This document shows positions 12,054 to 22,525 of a DNA stretch of 64,000 nucleotides, piece by piece. Position numbers and translations under genes: made by a program. Below the pieces are notes generated by a model. The model searched no databases and was not told the origin of the DNA. It saw nothing but the letters and a program-made list of their open reading frames with translations. This stretch comes from Colius striatus. Its lineage: Eukaryota > Chordata > Aves > Coliiformes > Coliidae. Where the stretch lies: contig NC_084763.1 of the NCBI RefSeq assembly GCF_028858725.1, positions 20,062,001-20,126,000 on the forward strand, written 5' to 3'. Each line of letters begins with the position of its first letter. Position 1 is the first letter of the stretch.

Positions 12054-15000
12054 ACTTAAACCTACCTGGAACCCCAGAGATAAGTCTCACTTCAGTAATG
12101 TAAGACAGAGGTTGGTTTGAGATTTGGGGTTAGTAAATTTGAGGGTAAGGAGATTGCTTCTGGCTGCATGCTCTGTAACAAATTGGAGAAAGTCAGAGTT
12201 CTAGTTGACTGATAGATAGTATAATGAAATTACAATACATACTCAGTGGAAACAAACAGAAAATGTGAAACACCAAAACACACTTCAGTGACTTGTGATT
12301 TCTCCTTTTTTTCATTATATCCACGTAGTTTCAAGATTTCAGATTGGTATTTATATAGTTGCAATAATGCCACAGGATTAAAACACTCTTCTGTGGTCAG
12401 GGATTTTCCCTGGCACTGATAGGACAGATTTTCTGGCATCTTGGACAACATATATCACATTACTTATAATTCTGCCTGTAGTGGAGGGGACAGCTGTATT
12501 TAACCCATAAACATAAACACCAATAAACATTGCATCTATTTTCCTGTCTGGAATCTCTCATGAGCAGGTCAAGATACTTATCTTTCACCTCCTTACTTTT
12601 AATAAAGTGATTAATAATTGAAAACATTTTAGAATATATACATATATCAAAAGGCAATGATACAATTAATGTAGATATGCTGATTTAGAGTTTATTAATT
12701 TTAGCTTAACAAAATACATGTTGCCTCACACACAATTAACTCATGCTTGTTTTCCTCTTACATAAGTGGTTTTAGTTAAATAAAACAAAATACTTTCAAG
12801 AACAACACAAATTTGTAATTTGAAAGTGGTTATGGATATCTTATAGAATGCATTACTACTAACCTATTCCAAAATAGAAGTGATCTGAACTTTAGCAGCT
12901 TGAGGGTCTAATTTGGTAAATCTTTCTGAAATGTGAAAGAAATAGCACATATGGACATGCACAAAAAAAAATAATGATAACTAGATGATGTTCACAATTC
13001 TTTTCATCCTTGCTGATGGGCAAGTAACAATTGTCTGGTTGTGAAAATATTTTCTGCTCATTACTTCTACAGGACTTTCAGAGAAATTTGGTCAAGTTAG
13101 TACAAGACCATTTTGCTCTGGTAAGTCTGTGCTAGCATCTTCAAAACATGTTTGCTGCTACTCTGTTTACAGGCAAGCAGTAGGTGCATCCGCAACTTAC
13201 AGTCCAATCAGCTTCCATGTTTCAAATATACATCTACTCCTGATATGACACTTCCAAGCTGATGATAGTTAAGTCCCACTCAAAAGTGATTAGAACTAAA
13301 CAGTTCAAAGGCAGTTCACAAATAAGCCATTTAATGGTCAAGGAGAAAAATAAAGCAAGGCAGCAAGAGTGTGCAAGTGATAAGAAATGAGAACAAAGCC
13401 AACCCAGCAAGCCATAGGAGCAGATGATTTCCTTAACTCCAAAGGTAATGGAAAGCATGACAGTCCTGTTTGCCATTAACCAGTCTCACCCTCCAGCTAA
13501 AGGAAAGAAATACTCATAATGCATAAGAGCCATTTCTAATTATGTCCTCTAACAGAGATCACTTTGTAGTATGTATTAATTTGGATTACACATAATAGTG
13601 TATTGTACACACTTTTTGTTTTGTCCTCATAGTATACACTGCATTGCACAAATTGTAGCTTCCACATCTACAGCTTTTTGATAGATGTTGTTAAATATGT
13701 AATCTCTACTCCCCTAACTCAACTGAGCTACTCTGATGGTGAAAGCCAGATGGCACAAGCATCATCACTATAGTTGTTTGATGCAGGCCTGGACATGGGG
13801 CAGCTGAAAAGTTGGGTGGGGTATTTAAGTTGGGTGTCTGGAGGTTTTCCAGCTGCCTGTATCACCAAAAGCTTTCCATTCATTGCCATATCATTGCCAC
13901 TTTTTGGTCCCCTACTGCTGATCATCAAATATGTGTGAAAAAACAGGCAGTGAGTCTAATCATCTCTCCTACAGAACCACACAAATATACCCTGTTATTG
14001 AAACAACAGGAATTTAAAAACCATTTTCCAGGAAGATTTAGATTATCAAGATACATATTATCAAGATATAGATTATCAAGATATAGATTATCAAGATCTT
14101 TCATAAGTATCCACTTAAAAAGTTGAAATTTCCTCTATTTGAAGACTTTGGTATTAGTAGCAATAAATGCTACTAATTAACATGCCATAGGGTATTTCAT
14201 ATCTGATTGCTTGCTTAGTTAGGAAAAACAATTTTCTAACTTTGAGCCCTTTACATAGACAGAATGTGTTGGACATCAGCACTTGAACTCTGACGGGAAG
14301 TATCTAGAATGCTCCGAGAATCACCGTTTTGATTCCTGTCATTTGCTTTAATTATACGAAGCAATCCTTTCCTTGTAATGTAAGTCAGTAAATCTTTTAA
14401 CACTCCAACTTCAGTCATAGTAACAGCTGTTTTACCACATGAGTAGACCGACTAGAAACAAACTAATAATCTAGAGTACCTCTGGGATCAATCACACCAT
14501 CAATCTCCATAGAGGACAATGTGAAATTGCTTACAGCAAAGTGTCAGTCATGCTAGAAAAATTCACTACTAGGAATCCCACACTATAAATAAATAAAATA
14601 ATACAGAGGGTGTAACCCACAAATAACCTAATGGAATTACAACTGTCTTGAGATGACAATAATGAAGAAATGAACACATCTTGGTAACTGTGAAAATATG
14701 ATTATCAGGATATAGAAATTCAATATTAAAATCCAAACTATTACCTGCAGAATGATCTTGAAGCATTTTTGTAAGAGGTGTAACAAAATGGATGGGTAAC
14801 ATCAAATACAATAGAAAGAAAAAAAGGTGAAGAGATTTTTAATCTTGATATAAGTATACTCAGGACAAAGGAGAGAAAAAAAGTAATTAAGTGTAGCACT
14901 TAGATAGCAATGAGAAAAGCATTCTTTTTCAATCAAAGCACGGTTCATTTAATCCCAATCAGTGTATTCATGTCAAGCAACTGAATGACTAATGGCCAAA

Positions 15001-15719
15001 AGACCTCACCAGGATTGTTGAAAATTTCCTATCGCTACCTTGCCAAAGGCAAGACACCTGCTAGTTTTAAGTGAGACAAAGTTTGTAGGGAAAGGTATTA
15101 CTTTTGGTTAGAATAACTGGTGCTTAACAATAAAAAACAAAACTAAACAAATCAACAACCCCCCAAGCCCCCAGAAGCTGAATTCAATTAAATAATTTCA
15201 TCTAATGTTAAGAGAGAGAGCTGTTTGCAAGGCTCCAGATGAGGCTGTTAGCTGCTGTTGAGTGGAGGAGTATGCCCAATTATTGCCTGTAAAACAGTAA
15301 GAGGCCTGTAGGAAGTGGATGCAAGTTGAATAGTACAACATCAGAAGACAGGTATTTCTACTGGGTATCTGACTTTTAATATCCAGTACTTCTTTCTTTT
15401 TCTCTTCCCCCTCCTCCCAGGTCTGTGGGGAAATGTGTGCATTTATTCTTTCACACTCCTCAGAAGATTATGTATTTTTTTTTTGTTTCTCAGGCTCAGA
15501 ATAGCTGGCATCATTTGCATCGTTACAACAGTGTAAATAAATATCAGTTAACTGATGCTCTTATTTCATCAACAGCTACTCATAAAGTTGAGTTGCATTT
15601 CATCTCCCATTATAAAGCAGTGTTTAACCAAAGTTCAGCACTCCATATTCAGTATGCACGGCAATTAGCATATGCTAACCAGTTACAGTTGTTCAAAAAA
15701 TGATGTAAGCATAGAAAAT
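12054..15719. other. Intergenic, no gene seen
   Basis: AT-rich DNA without recognisable coding or mobile sequence apart from a 15-bp tandem repeat near 14.07 kb. Confidence 0.65.
14037..14096. repeat. 15-bp tandem repeat, four copies
   Basis: Four near-identical units of the type TATAGATTATCAAGA. The array is short and continuous with no spacers. Confidence 0.9.
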
Positions 15720-16130
15720 GCTCATGAGGTGCCAGGGTGGTGAACAGCAGCCTCAGGTCTGGCACCCCTGAGGAGACTTCCCTCACAGCCAGGTCTCAAG
15801 CCTGACCTCAACCACACTTCACGGCCTGGCCACACATAAATCTCACAGCGTAGCAGTTGCCATCATCTTTATAAATGGTATTTTGGCACACTCCCTTTCA
15901 TAAAATAAGTACTAGACAATACGTTTAACTCTTCAGCTTTTGTAGTACTTCAAGGTGCATGAGCAGGAATCATGAAGACTCCAGAAGCGCAGTCCAGGAA
16001 GAGTGGGAAAAGGCTTCTCTTGCTACTGCCACTAAAATGGGGAATAAAGTCCTCACCACCAGTGCAGCATTCAGAAGCAGGCATTTCTTTATTGCAGCAC
16101 TGGGTGCTCCACCTCACGGGCACATAGAAA
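15720..16130 (-). mobile_element. Possible LTR relic
   Basis: A GC-richer stretch whose - strand carries CAATAAAGAAATGCCTGCTT near 16085-16105, then a run to GTGGTGAGGACTTTATT. This resembles the poly(A)-signal/R-U5 part of avian endogenous-retrovirus LTRs. No internal retroviral coding sequence or second LTR is visible. Extent is uncertain. Confidence 0.3.
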
Positions 16131-16897
16131 AGTTAAACAACACTGCTTACATTTATTAAGAGAAATGACGTAGTTATTTTGGGGACTGCGGCCTTGCTGA
16201 AACTGTTTTGAAGTTGTTTTCTGCTTGGTCCTGCAAGTCATCGCCAAAATCTAACTGTCTGCTGTTGAAAGGCTCCCTCCCTTAGCTGCTTCTCAGGCTG
16301 ACTTTGAAGGCCTCTCACTGGCTTACATGTGTTCGTGGAACAGATAAGCACTGGTGCTTTTAAACACTTCAAAACCCTTCGCTTGCAATTCTCTCATCAC
16401 TCAAACTCTTGTATAAAATAGTGAGGACAGGGATTTGGAGTCTATAAATTAAAACATCTTTTAAGTCTAGTTGCCGCAACAAGCAACTGCTTCAAGTAAA
16501 ACCTCTTAGTTCCGTTGTTTCATAAACAGCTGCTCAGTGTCTCAATGTCTTTCCACTGCGGCAGCTAAGTTGCTGCAGCTGAACACAGGAACAGGGAGCA
16601 GCCGCCGCTGGGCTCACCGGGTCTGTCGGCCCTGAGCCCGGCTTCAGCCAGAGCCGCGGGGCTACCGTCTCTAGCCCCAGGGTGGCCTGTGGCACAGCTA
16701 AGGGCTGCAGGAGCCTCTTGGGGATGAGAGGGGAAGCTCGCTCGCCTGAGACAAGTGCTACCGAGGTGAGCGCACAGGGCGTGGAGCCTCGGGCACCACC
16801 CCAACGGGCGGGCCCAGGCGCGAAGCCCGGATGCGTGCGTCGGCTCTGCTGTGACGCCACGCACCAGCCTCACCAATGGGAGGGCGCGGCGGCGGGT

Positions 16898-16903
16898 TTT
16901 GAA
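16898..16903 (+). promoter_or_regulatory. CHR-like element (TTTGAA)
   Basis: TTTGAA, the cell-cycle homology region bound by DREAM/MuvB complexes in late cell-cycle promoters. It lies 21 nt after a CCAAT box and just after a GC-rich run that includes GGGCGCGG (16882-16889). The spacing to that CDE-like run is 8 nt, not the usual 4. Confidence 0.45.
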
Positions 16904-16929
16904 CGTCGGGGACGGGAGCCAACGGTCCG

Positions 16930-17110
16930 TCCGCGCGCGGGGACGCCCGGCCGACCCCCAGGCCGAGCGCGCGGCCGCCGGGTGCCACCGCCGACAGGCA
17001 AGCCGGGGCGCGGGGCGGGGGAGAGGCGCCCTAATGTCCGCTGGGGCCTGTGGGCGCTGTGCGGGACCGTATCACGGCCTCAGGCGCTCCGGCATCTGCG
17101 GCCCTGTGTG
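16930..17110 (+). other. SGO1: Probable SGO1 untranslated exon 1 (start approximate)
   Basis: The coding exon is preceded by a strong splice acceptor at 17450-17451, so an upstream non-coding exon is expected, as in human SGO1. A donor GTAGGT at 17111-17116 within the CpG island is the best candidate, giving a 341-nt first intron. The transcription start is inferred only from the position of the CCAAT and CHR-like sites. Confidence 0.45.
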
Positions 17111-17507
17111 GTAGGTGCCTGGCGGTGGATCTGCCTTTCTGAGGAGGTAGGGCTGGTCGGTGGGTGGGTAGGTACCGTGAGGGGCTTCTCTCAGTGTCTG
17201 AGGAGGCGGGGGCTGCTTGGGACACCCAGGGACACCTACACCCCGCGTCCCCTGGTGCCCGTCGAACCGCCCCGGTGCTTCGCCGCCGACACCGTGCGGT
17301 TTGCAGTTCAGATAACCGTGTCCGTGCTGCAAAAAGCGCTTTGAAAATGGCCATAGCTGTGTGTTTTTCGTATTTCCGAGTCTCTTCTCCGTGTGCATAT
17401 GCAGTTTGAAACACTCAAGCTTTACTCTTGTTTTTCTCTTTTCCTTTGGAGTTGGACACCATTGTGCAACACCAGCTTAGTGAATTCTTTGTTTTTAAAA
17501 GTAGAAG

Positions 17508-17643
17508 ATGGCTGAACACTTGAAAAGGCGCTTCAGAGACAGTCTGGATGATATAAAAGAACGAATGAAAGAGAAAAGAAACCAAAAATGGAGAAAGTTG
17601 GGTAAAACTAGCCAGATCTCCACTGTGAAGTGCAAAAGAGCAA
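17508..17643 (+). CDS. SGO1: SGO1 first coding exon
   Basis: Encodes residues 1-45 plus one base. It begins MAEHLKRRFRDSLDD and matches the basic, charged N terminus of vertebrate shugoshin 1. The exon is entered at a strong pyrimidine-rich acceptor ending at 17451, so about 56 nt of 5' UTR precede the ATG. The donor is GTAAGA at 17644. The following intron is only 78 nt. Confidence 0.93.
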
Positions 17644-20600
17644 GTAAGATGCTCATATATCTTAAGAGTTTGTATAATTTTTTTTTAAAACCAAGTTGAA
17701 ATACCCACCCTTCTGTTGCAGCCAACAGCTCTGCACAATTAAGGAGCATCCAAGCGAACAACAGAGCTTTAGCTCAGGCTTTGCAAGAAGAAAAGGTCAA
17801 ACTAAAGGATGCCCAGGCTACCATTCTTCATTTAATGAAAAAGCATCAAGATCTGAAGGTTCAGATGTTTGACTTGCAAAGAAATCTTGGGCTCAAGGGA
17901 GAGCAAGAACGTGTTGAGGTATTTTTAATAATCTTATCATTTAGTGAAGTTAAATCACACATCGGAATCTGTACCAGTTCATGGATATCTTTAGAAGCTT
18001 AAGTGCCTCATTAAAAAAGAACTCAATATCTGGAAAGAGACTTTTAATAGTCACCTAATTTGATTATTAACTATTTTTTTCTCACTGTTATTTCTTTAAA
18101 ATCACATAAGATAAATTTTAATTGTGCTTTTTATCACAGTTGAAGGTACCTGACATAGGCATCTTCAGGATTTAGTAATCTCAGAAGTTATAGAACATAA
18201 GAAGGTATTACATTTGTTAATTGATCCTAGAGTATGACAGTGACAGTGTTATTTTCCTTCTTTTGTCCCTTAGAATAGACTGTCAGTCTTGAATGAGATA
18301 ATTTCAAAAGTCTCTCTGAATTTACTGAACTCAATTGATCTCCTTGGACCAGCAAAGAATCTATGTTCCACAGGTGTAGTAAGTACCTTTTCCTCTTCAG
18401 GGGCAGAATTTCTATTATTCCTTCCCCTTACTTGTTCCAGCATAGAATCACAGAATGGTAGGGGTTGGAAGGGACCTTTAGAGATCAACCCGCCTGCTAA
18501 AGTAGGTCCACCTAGATCAGGTTGCACAGGAATGTGTCCAGGTGGGTTTTTAAAACCTCCAGAGAAGGAGGCTCCCCACCCTCCCTGGGCAGCCTGTGCC
18601 AGGGCTCCCTCACCCTCACAGTAGTTTTTGAGGTCCTTAGTTTGGAGGTGTGACATCGGATCCATGCTGTGGGGGTATGTAGTAGGTTCTTAGTGGGGTT
18701 GAGGCTCTGCTACAAGGTGGTAGAGGAATGCTGATTTCTACTGGCTTGTGTCTTGTTTCCCGAACCATTCTCACAGTTCCTTCCCTGGTCCTGATTGGGC
18801 TAGTGAATGAAAATGCTGACTTACAGGAGCTGAGTATATGAGATCCCACAGCACTTTGTGTTAGCCAGCCAGAAAGAAAAAGTCAAGGGCCCTTTTGGCC
18901 CTTTTGTAGGTAACTTGGCTGTTGTCTAAAACTGGAATATGATGCAAGCTTATTTCATCTGTTTAGTCACAGTAAGACTTATTTTGTTGACAGAAGCAGA
19001 GAGTGTCGCTTTCAGTTCTTGAAGACAGTTCCAGTGTCGTAGAACGAACACATTCAGTGTAAGTGTTAATGCTTATTTCTATCTGAAAATTCTGTTACAT
19101 TAAGCTTAATTTTCTACTGAAAAAAGGATAAGAAACCCAGTGCAATGAAGTAGTTCATGGTCATAAAATGTATTGCTATTCATTAAATAATACCTTTTCT
19201 GTTTTCTCTAGAGGGCCTCTACAGTGTGCTGATGGAGATGATCATGTATTTCCAAGTGGAATGGAGGCTGATAGTAATAGAAATGAGCTGTCTCATTCTG
19301 TGTCAGAGATCTGTGAGGAATCTGACAATGCCACTTCCTTAATCAAGACAGTTTCAGATAAAGGTAACTAAATTGAAGCATCAGACTTTGCTTTATTCTG
19401 AAGGGGGGGGAAGTGTTGAGTATAAATTAAAAATGTAATTACTGCTTTTGTATTAACTGTCAAGTAATTTTCCACTTATAAAAGTTAATGTTGGCAACTG
19501 ATAAACTTTTTGAATGAAGATGCCTAGCAAAATAGGGCAGAAATTTGAAAATGCTTTGTCTTCTATATACCTGCAATCTCGTTTCATTATCTACCAAACA
19601 GTTCATCAGAGTGAAGTCATCTTTAGTCACACATTATCGTTTATGAAATAAACAATTGTTAATGGAGGAAAATATTCAGAAATAAATAACCTGTAGATAA
19701 CCTTTCCAAACAGACCAGTTTAGAGGAAAGGCCTAATGTAGCATACTTTTGCTTTCTGTCTGGAAGCTGTATTAAATGGGACTTATCTTAATTTGCCAAA
19801 TTTAGGTTTATACAATCTGTGGAGAAAATGTGAAGAATAGTCTTAACTTTTGACATATTCAGAATTTGCACAAAACCTTAACAGGTTGTTGCTATTTGGC
19901 TTTAATATGACTTTTTTCCCTTCTATTACAAGGACAAACATCTGATTTTCATCTGGATAACATAGGGTTTGGTAACGTGTTACCAAAAAGCGTGTCCACC
20001 AGGTGCCGGTATTCAAAGATGAGAAATGACAATGAACTTTGCATCAGTGTCTTGGACCATTCAGAAGCACCTGATTCACCAGAAGAGCCTTCTAAACAGG
20101 ATGACATTAGACTTGAGGAAAGTCTAGAGAAGTGTACTGTAGAAAACACAGATATTTCTCATGTGAATGAAAACAAAGTAGGTTCAGAGCTGGTGTTGAG
20201 GCAGACAGATTCTGAAACTGCACAGTTTGACTTAATTAATAAATCTGATCTTAATAAATCTGATCTTAAACCAAAGTGTAAAAGCAGAGAAGACTCTCAA
20301 ATAAGAAAAGCAAAGCATCAGAAAGGAAAACTGAAAAGGCCTAAGAGTACTTCCAGACAAAGAACACTGAAAAAGACACAGGGTAGAAAGACTTCCAAAG
20401 AAAAGCTGGATTTTTTGGGTGGCTCCAGTGATGCTTATGACTTTTATCTTGAAGAGTGTGTCCATGTTACACCTTTTCGACAAAATAAGGCGAATGACAA
20501 AGACAGTGGTGTGGATCACAAAAGAGACTCACCTGAAACTAATACCACTGGGTCAAGTGATACTGAAGAAGATTTGGATGACAGCCTCTATGAGCCTTAC

Positions 20601-22070
20601 AAGAATAAATCGAAAAAAAGGAAAAGCTCAGTGGACAAGGAAGATGCATCACCAGTCTATGTGAGGCCAAGGTCTAAAAGATGCTTGGCACAGTGTGTGC
20701 AGAAACTCTATAATGAAAAAGAATCTGAAAGCAATAAATCAAGCGACAAGTCTATCAGTAAGTGTAAAAAGTGTTCTGTAATTAGGTTTTTTAATTGCGA
20801 GATAACACTGTTGAAGGGATTTAGGCTTTTTTTCTTTTAGTTGTTTTAATAAGTACAAACAATGATATTATCAAAATCATTAGATTCATTCTTCTGTCTG
20901 CTTTTTTTTTTCAGCAGAAATTGGAACTAAAGATGCATTTTATTTCAGAAATTGCTCACCAATTAGGGACTAGGGGTAATGGACAAAAGCTAGAACACAA
21001 AAAGTTTCACTTAAACACAAGGAGAAACTTCTTTGCTGTTGAGGTGAGGGAGCCCTGGCACAGGCTGTCCAGGGAGGGTGTAGAGTCTCCTCTGGAGTTT
21101 TTCAAAACCTGCCTGCACATGTTCCTGTGTGACTTCACCTATGTGGACCTGCTTGAGCAGGGGGGTTGGACTAGATGATCTCTAGAGGTCTCTTCCAACC
21201 CCTACCATTCTGTGACCATTCTGTAACAATGAACTAATACTGTATTTTACATTTTTATTTATGTATTAAAGCTGAGGAAAAATATGAGAACAAGAGTATA
21301 AGTTGAAAGATAAATGGAATAACAAATCACACTTTGCTTTGTGCTGCTTAGTGTTAGTTTACTTTTCCAAATTGAAGTCCTGAATATTTGTTGATCCTCT
21401 TATGTACTCTTAAGTGGAAAGTTTATGGTACTAGTCATAGCTGAGAGTTACTTCAAGACTAGTATGTTCACTGACATTCTCTTTTAAGCTAGCTTGCCTG
21501 AATAGTCTTCAGTGTGCCTAATTTCTTCCCAGGCCAGCCTTCCACGCCACCTGTTCGTCATCTTTCTGATGTTACCAATACCACTTCAGCATTTCCCAGT
21601 GCTGGGAATGCAACTATTGTCCAAGAAGAAGGAGCAAAATCTCCAAAACGCAAGCGAAGCTGTACTCTTACTGTGACATATAAAGAGCCAAGTCTTGTAA
21701 AGTAGGTGTCTTACTTTCCCCTTGATACCAAGTTCATGATATTCCATCAAACTGAGGATTTCAGGGGATTATTTAAATATTGGATATAAGTTCTTAAAAC
21801 ATTTAGAGAGGTCAAAAGTTAGCAATGTGAAATAGTTCATGTGAAATCGAACTTACTAGCTGAAAGTTAATGTTTATTTTCAATGACGTGAGGAACAAAA
21901 TTAAATTTTGCCTTGTTTTTGCTGTTTTTAACAGGAAGCTCAGGAGGGGAGATCCATTTACAGATACACATTTTCTGTGTTCTCCAGTTTTAAAGCAGCA
22001 AAAATACTCTGTACATCGTAAGAAAAGAGTTCTGTCAAAATACAATGAGAAATTTGTTGGTTGTCGTTGA
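17508..22070 (+). CDS. SGO1: Shugoshin 1, complete coding region in eight exons
   Basis: Centromeric guardian of sister-chromatid cohesion; in vertebrates it recruits PP2A and shields cohesin from prophase removal. Joined exons: 17508-17643, 17722-17918, 18274-18378, 18994-19058, 19212-19363, 19933-20757, 21533-21701, 21935-22070. They sum to 1785 nt, i.e. 594 residues plus stop, slightly longer than the human form. All junctions are GT-AG and keep frame. Residues about 1-110 form the basic start and coiled coil that in the family dimerises and binds PP2A (DSLDDIKERMKEKRN). A long variable acidic/basic middle follows. The cohesin-binding segment VHVTPFRQ has Thr398, equivalent to human Thr346. 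The C-terminal shugoshin box (RSCTLTVTYKEPSL, then KLRRGDPFTD) spans about 529-562. The start has A at -3 and G at +4. It is convergent with KAT2B. Exon borders were read by eye; no transcript was available. Confidence 0.95.
17722..17918 (+). CDS. SGO1: SGO1 coiled-coil exon
   Basis: Encodes residues 46-111. The heptad-rich stretch from NNRALAQALQEEKVKLKDAQ onward is the parallel coiled coil that binds the PP2A A and B' subunits in the family. The acceptor is TTGCAG at 17716-17721. The donor is the GT at 17919, and the exon ends on a complete codon. Confidence 0.93.
18274..18378 (+). CDS. SGO1: SGO1 exon, residues 112-146
   Basis: A 105-nt phase-0 exon (35 codons) beginning NRLSVLNEIISKVSLNLLNS. 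It continues the helical N-terminal region. The acceptor CCCTTAG ends at 18273 and the donor GTAAGT starts at 18379. Because the length is a multiple of three, skipping would keep frame. Confidence 0.9.
18441..18630 (-). mobile_element. CR1 LINE fragment in an SGO1 intron
   Basis: Antisense CR1 tail starting CATAGAATCACAGAATGGTA, about 190 bp, inside the intron between 18378 and 18994. Confidence 0.94.
18994..19058 (+). CDS. SGO1: SGO1 short exon, residues 147-168
   Basis: A 65-nt exon encoding KQRVSLSVLEDSSSVVERTHS plus two bases. The acceptor is TTGACAG ending at 18993 and the donor is GTAAGT at 19059. I rely on frame continuity and splice sites here, since this part of the family is poorly conserved. 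Confidence 0.85.
19212..19363 (+). CDS. SGO1: SGO1 exon, acidic linker, residues 169-218
   Basis: Encodes an acidic Ser/Asn-rich linker (GPLQCADGDDHVFPSG onward). The acceptor TTCTCTAG ends at 19211 and the donor GTAACT starts at 19364, leaving one base that joins GA in the next exon to make Gly219. Confidence 0.87.
19364..19932 (+). other. SGO1: SGO1 intron, nothing notable
   Basis: 569 nt of AT-rich intron. A G8 run near 19402 is the only visible oddity. Confidence 0.8.
19933..20757 (+). CDS. SGO1: SGO1 large central exon with the cohesin-binding site
   Basis: An 825-nt exon, residues 219-493, the long middle exon typical of this gene. It contains basic tracts (KAKHQKGKLKRPKS), then SSDAYDFYLEECVHVTPFRQ, which matches the human segment whose CDK1-phosphorylated Thr346 binds cohesin; here it is Thr398, codon 20469-20471. 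A perfect 15-bp tandem duplication lies at 20236-20265. The donor GTAAGT starts at 20758. Confidence 0.95.
20236..20265 (+). repeat. SGO1: 15-bp in-frame tandem duplication in SGO1
   Basis: The unit TTAATAAATCTGATC occurs twice head to tail with no mismatch and encodes a doubled NKSDL peptide at residues 321-330. Confidence 0.95.
20964..21228 (+). mobile_element. CR1 LINE fragment in an SGO1 intron, sense
   Basis: About 265 bp of CR1 3' UTR in the gene's own orientation, beginning near GGACTAGGGGTAATGG and ending with the CCATTCTGTGA-type tail. It lies 50 nt after a strong acceptor-like site. Confidence 0.94.
21533..21701 (+). CDS. SGO1: SGO1 exon, start of shugoshin C-terminal box
   Basis: Encodes residues 494-550, ending in the basic PKRKRSCTLTVTYKEPSLVK, the first half of the shugoshin C-terminal domain. 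The acceptor TTCCCAG ends at 21532 and the donor GTAGGT starts at 21702. The box is split over an intron here. Confidence 0.94.
21935..22070 (+). CDS. SGO1: SGO1 last coding exon
   Basis: Encodes residues 551-594 and the TGA stop at 22068-22070. KLRRGDPFTDTHFLCSPVLK is the most conserved part of the C-terminal box; the tail beyond it (KFVGCR end) is longer than and unlike the human one. The acceptor TTTTTAACAG ends at 21934. Confidence 0.94.
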
Positions 22071-22525
22071 GATTTCCAATCAAGATGGCAAAACCACACT
22101 CACTCCATGAAGAAAGGAAATCTTTCATCCTGGAAATCATTGTTGCGCAATATCTTATGCAAATATGTTACTAATGCTAAGGACATAAGGGGTTTTGTTT
22201 TAATGCAGTGACTTGCTTTTAACGATACTGATGACATCAACTACTTTTACAACTAAGGTGATTCTAGTCAAACCCTTTAGAGAAGACGCATCCCTACATC
22301 TTGGATCTGTGGGTACATCAGAAACGTCTGATGGAAAGGATGGTAAATATAGTTTTATGACATATACACTGCTTGACCTCTCAGTGGTTGGCAGAGGTAA
22401 ACTTTAGACACTTTAAGATCAAATGTTTTGTGGGTTTTAATCTGTTGGTACAGATCTTGTTTATGTAATGGGTGTAGTTCCATATCGAAGCTCATAATAA
22501 ATATCTTTCTGTTTAGAAACAGCTT
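22071..22525 (+). other. SGO1: SGO1 3' UTR (end approximate)
   Basis: Non-coding sequence after the SGO1 stop. A canonical AATAAA lies at 22496-22501, about 430 nt downstream, and the end is placed some 20 nt after it. The exact cleavage site cannot be read from the genome. Confidence 0.7.
22496..22501 (+). promoter_or_regulatory. SGO1: SGO1 polyadenylation signal
   Basis: Perfect AATAAA hexamer on the + strand, the first after the SGO1 stop codon. Confidence 0.7.

Larger units (their letters stand above)
16540..17330. promoter_or_regulatory. SGO1: CpG island, SGO1 promoter
   Basis: A dense CpG/GC block in otherwise AT-rich DNA, directly upstream of the SGO1 coding start. It holds several GC boxes, a CCAAT box at 16873-16877, a TGACG half-site at 16852-16856 and a CHR-like TTTGAA at 16898-16903. 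That mix is typical of G2/M-expressed genes. Long open frames here on both strands are by-products of base composition. A divergent non-coding transcript is possible but nothing in the sequence proves one. Confidence 0.85.

Noticed and set aside
16682-17344. 220-codon open frame on + across the CpG island, with other long frames on both strands
   Set aside because: GC-rich sequence has few stops. The frame has low-complexity Arg/Gly/Pro composition and overlaps the SGO1 promoter and untranslated exon.
20921-21178. 85-codon open frame in an SGO1 intron
   Set aside because: Mostly CR1 3' UTR, and not in frame with SGO1 through the best acceptor.
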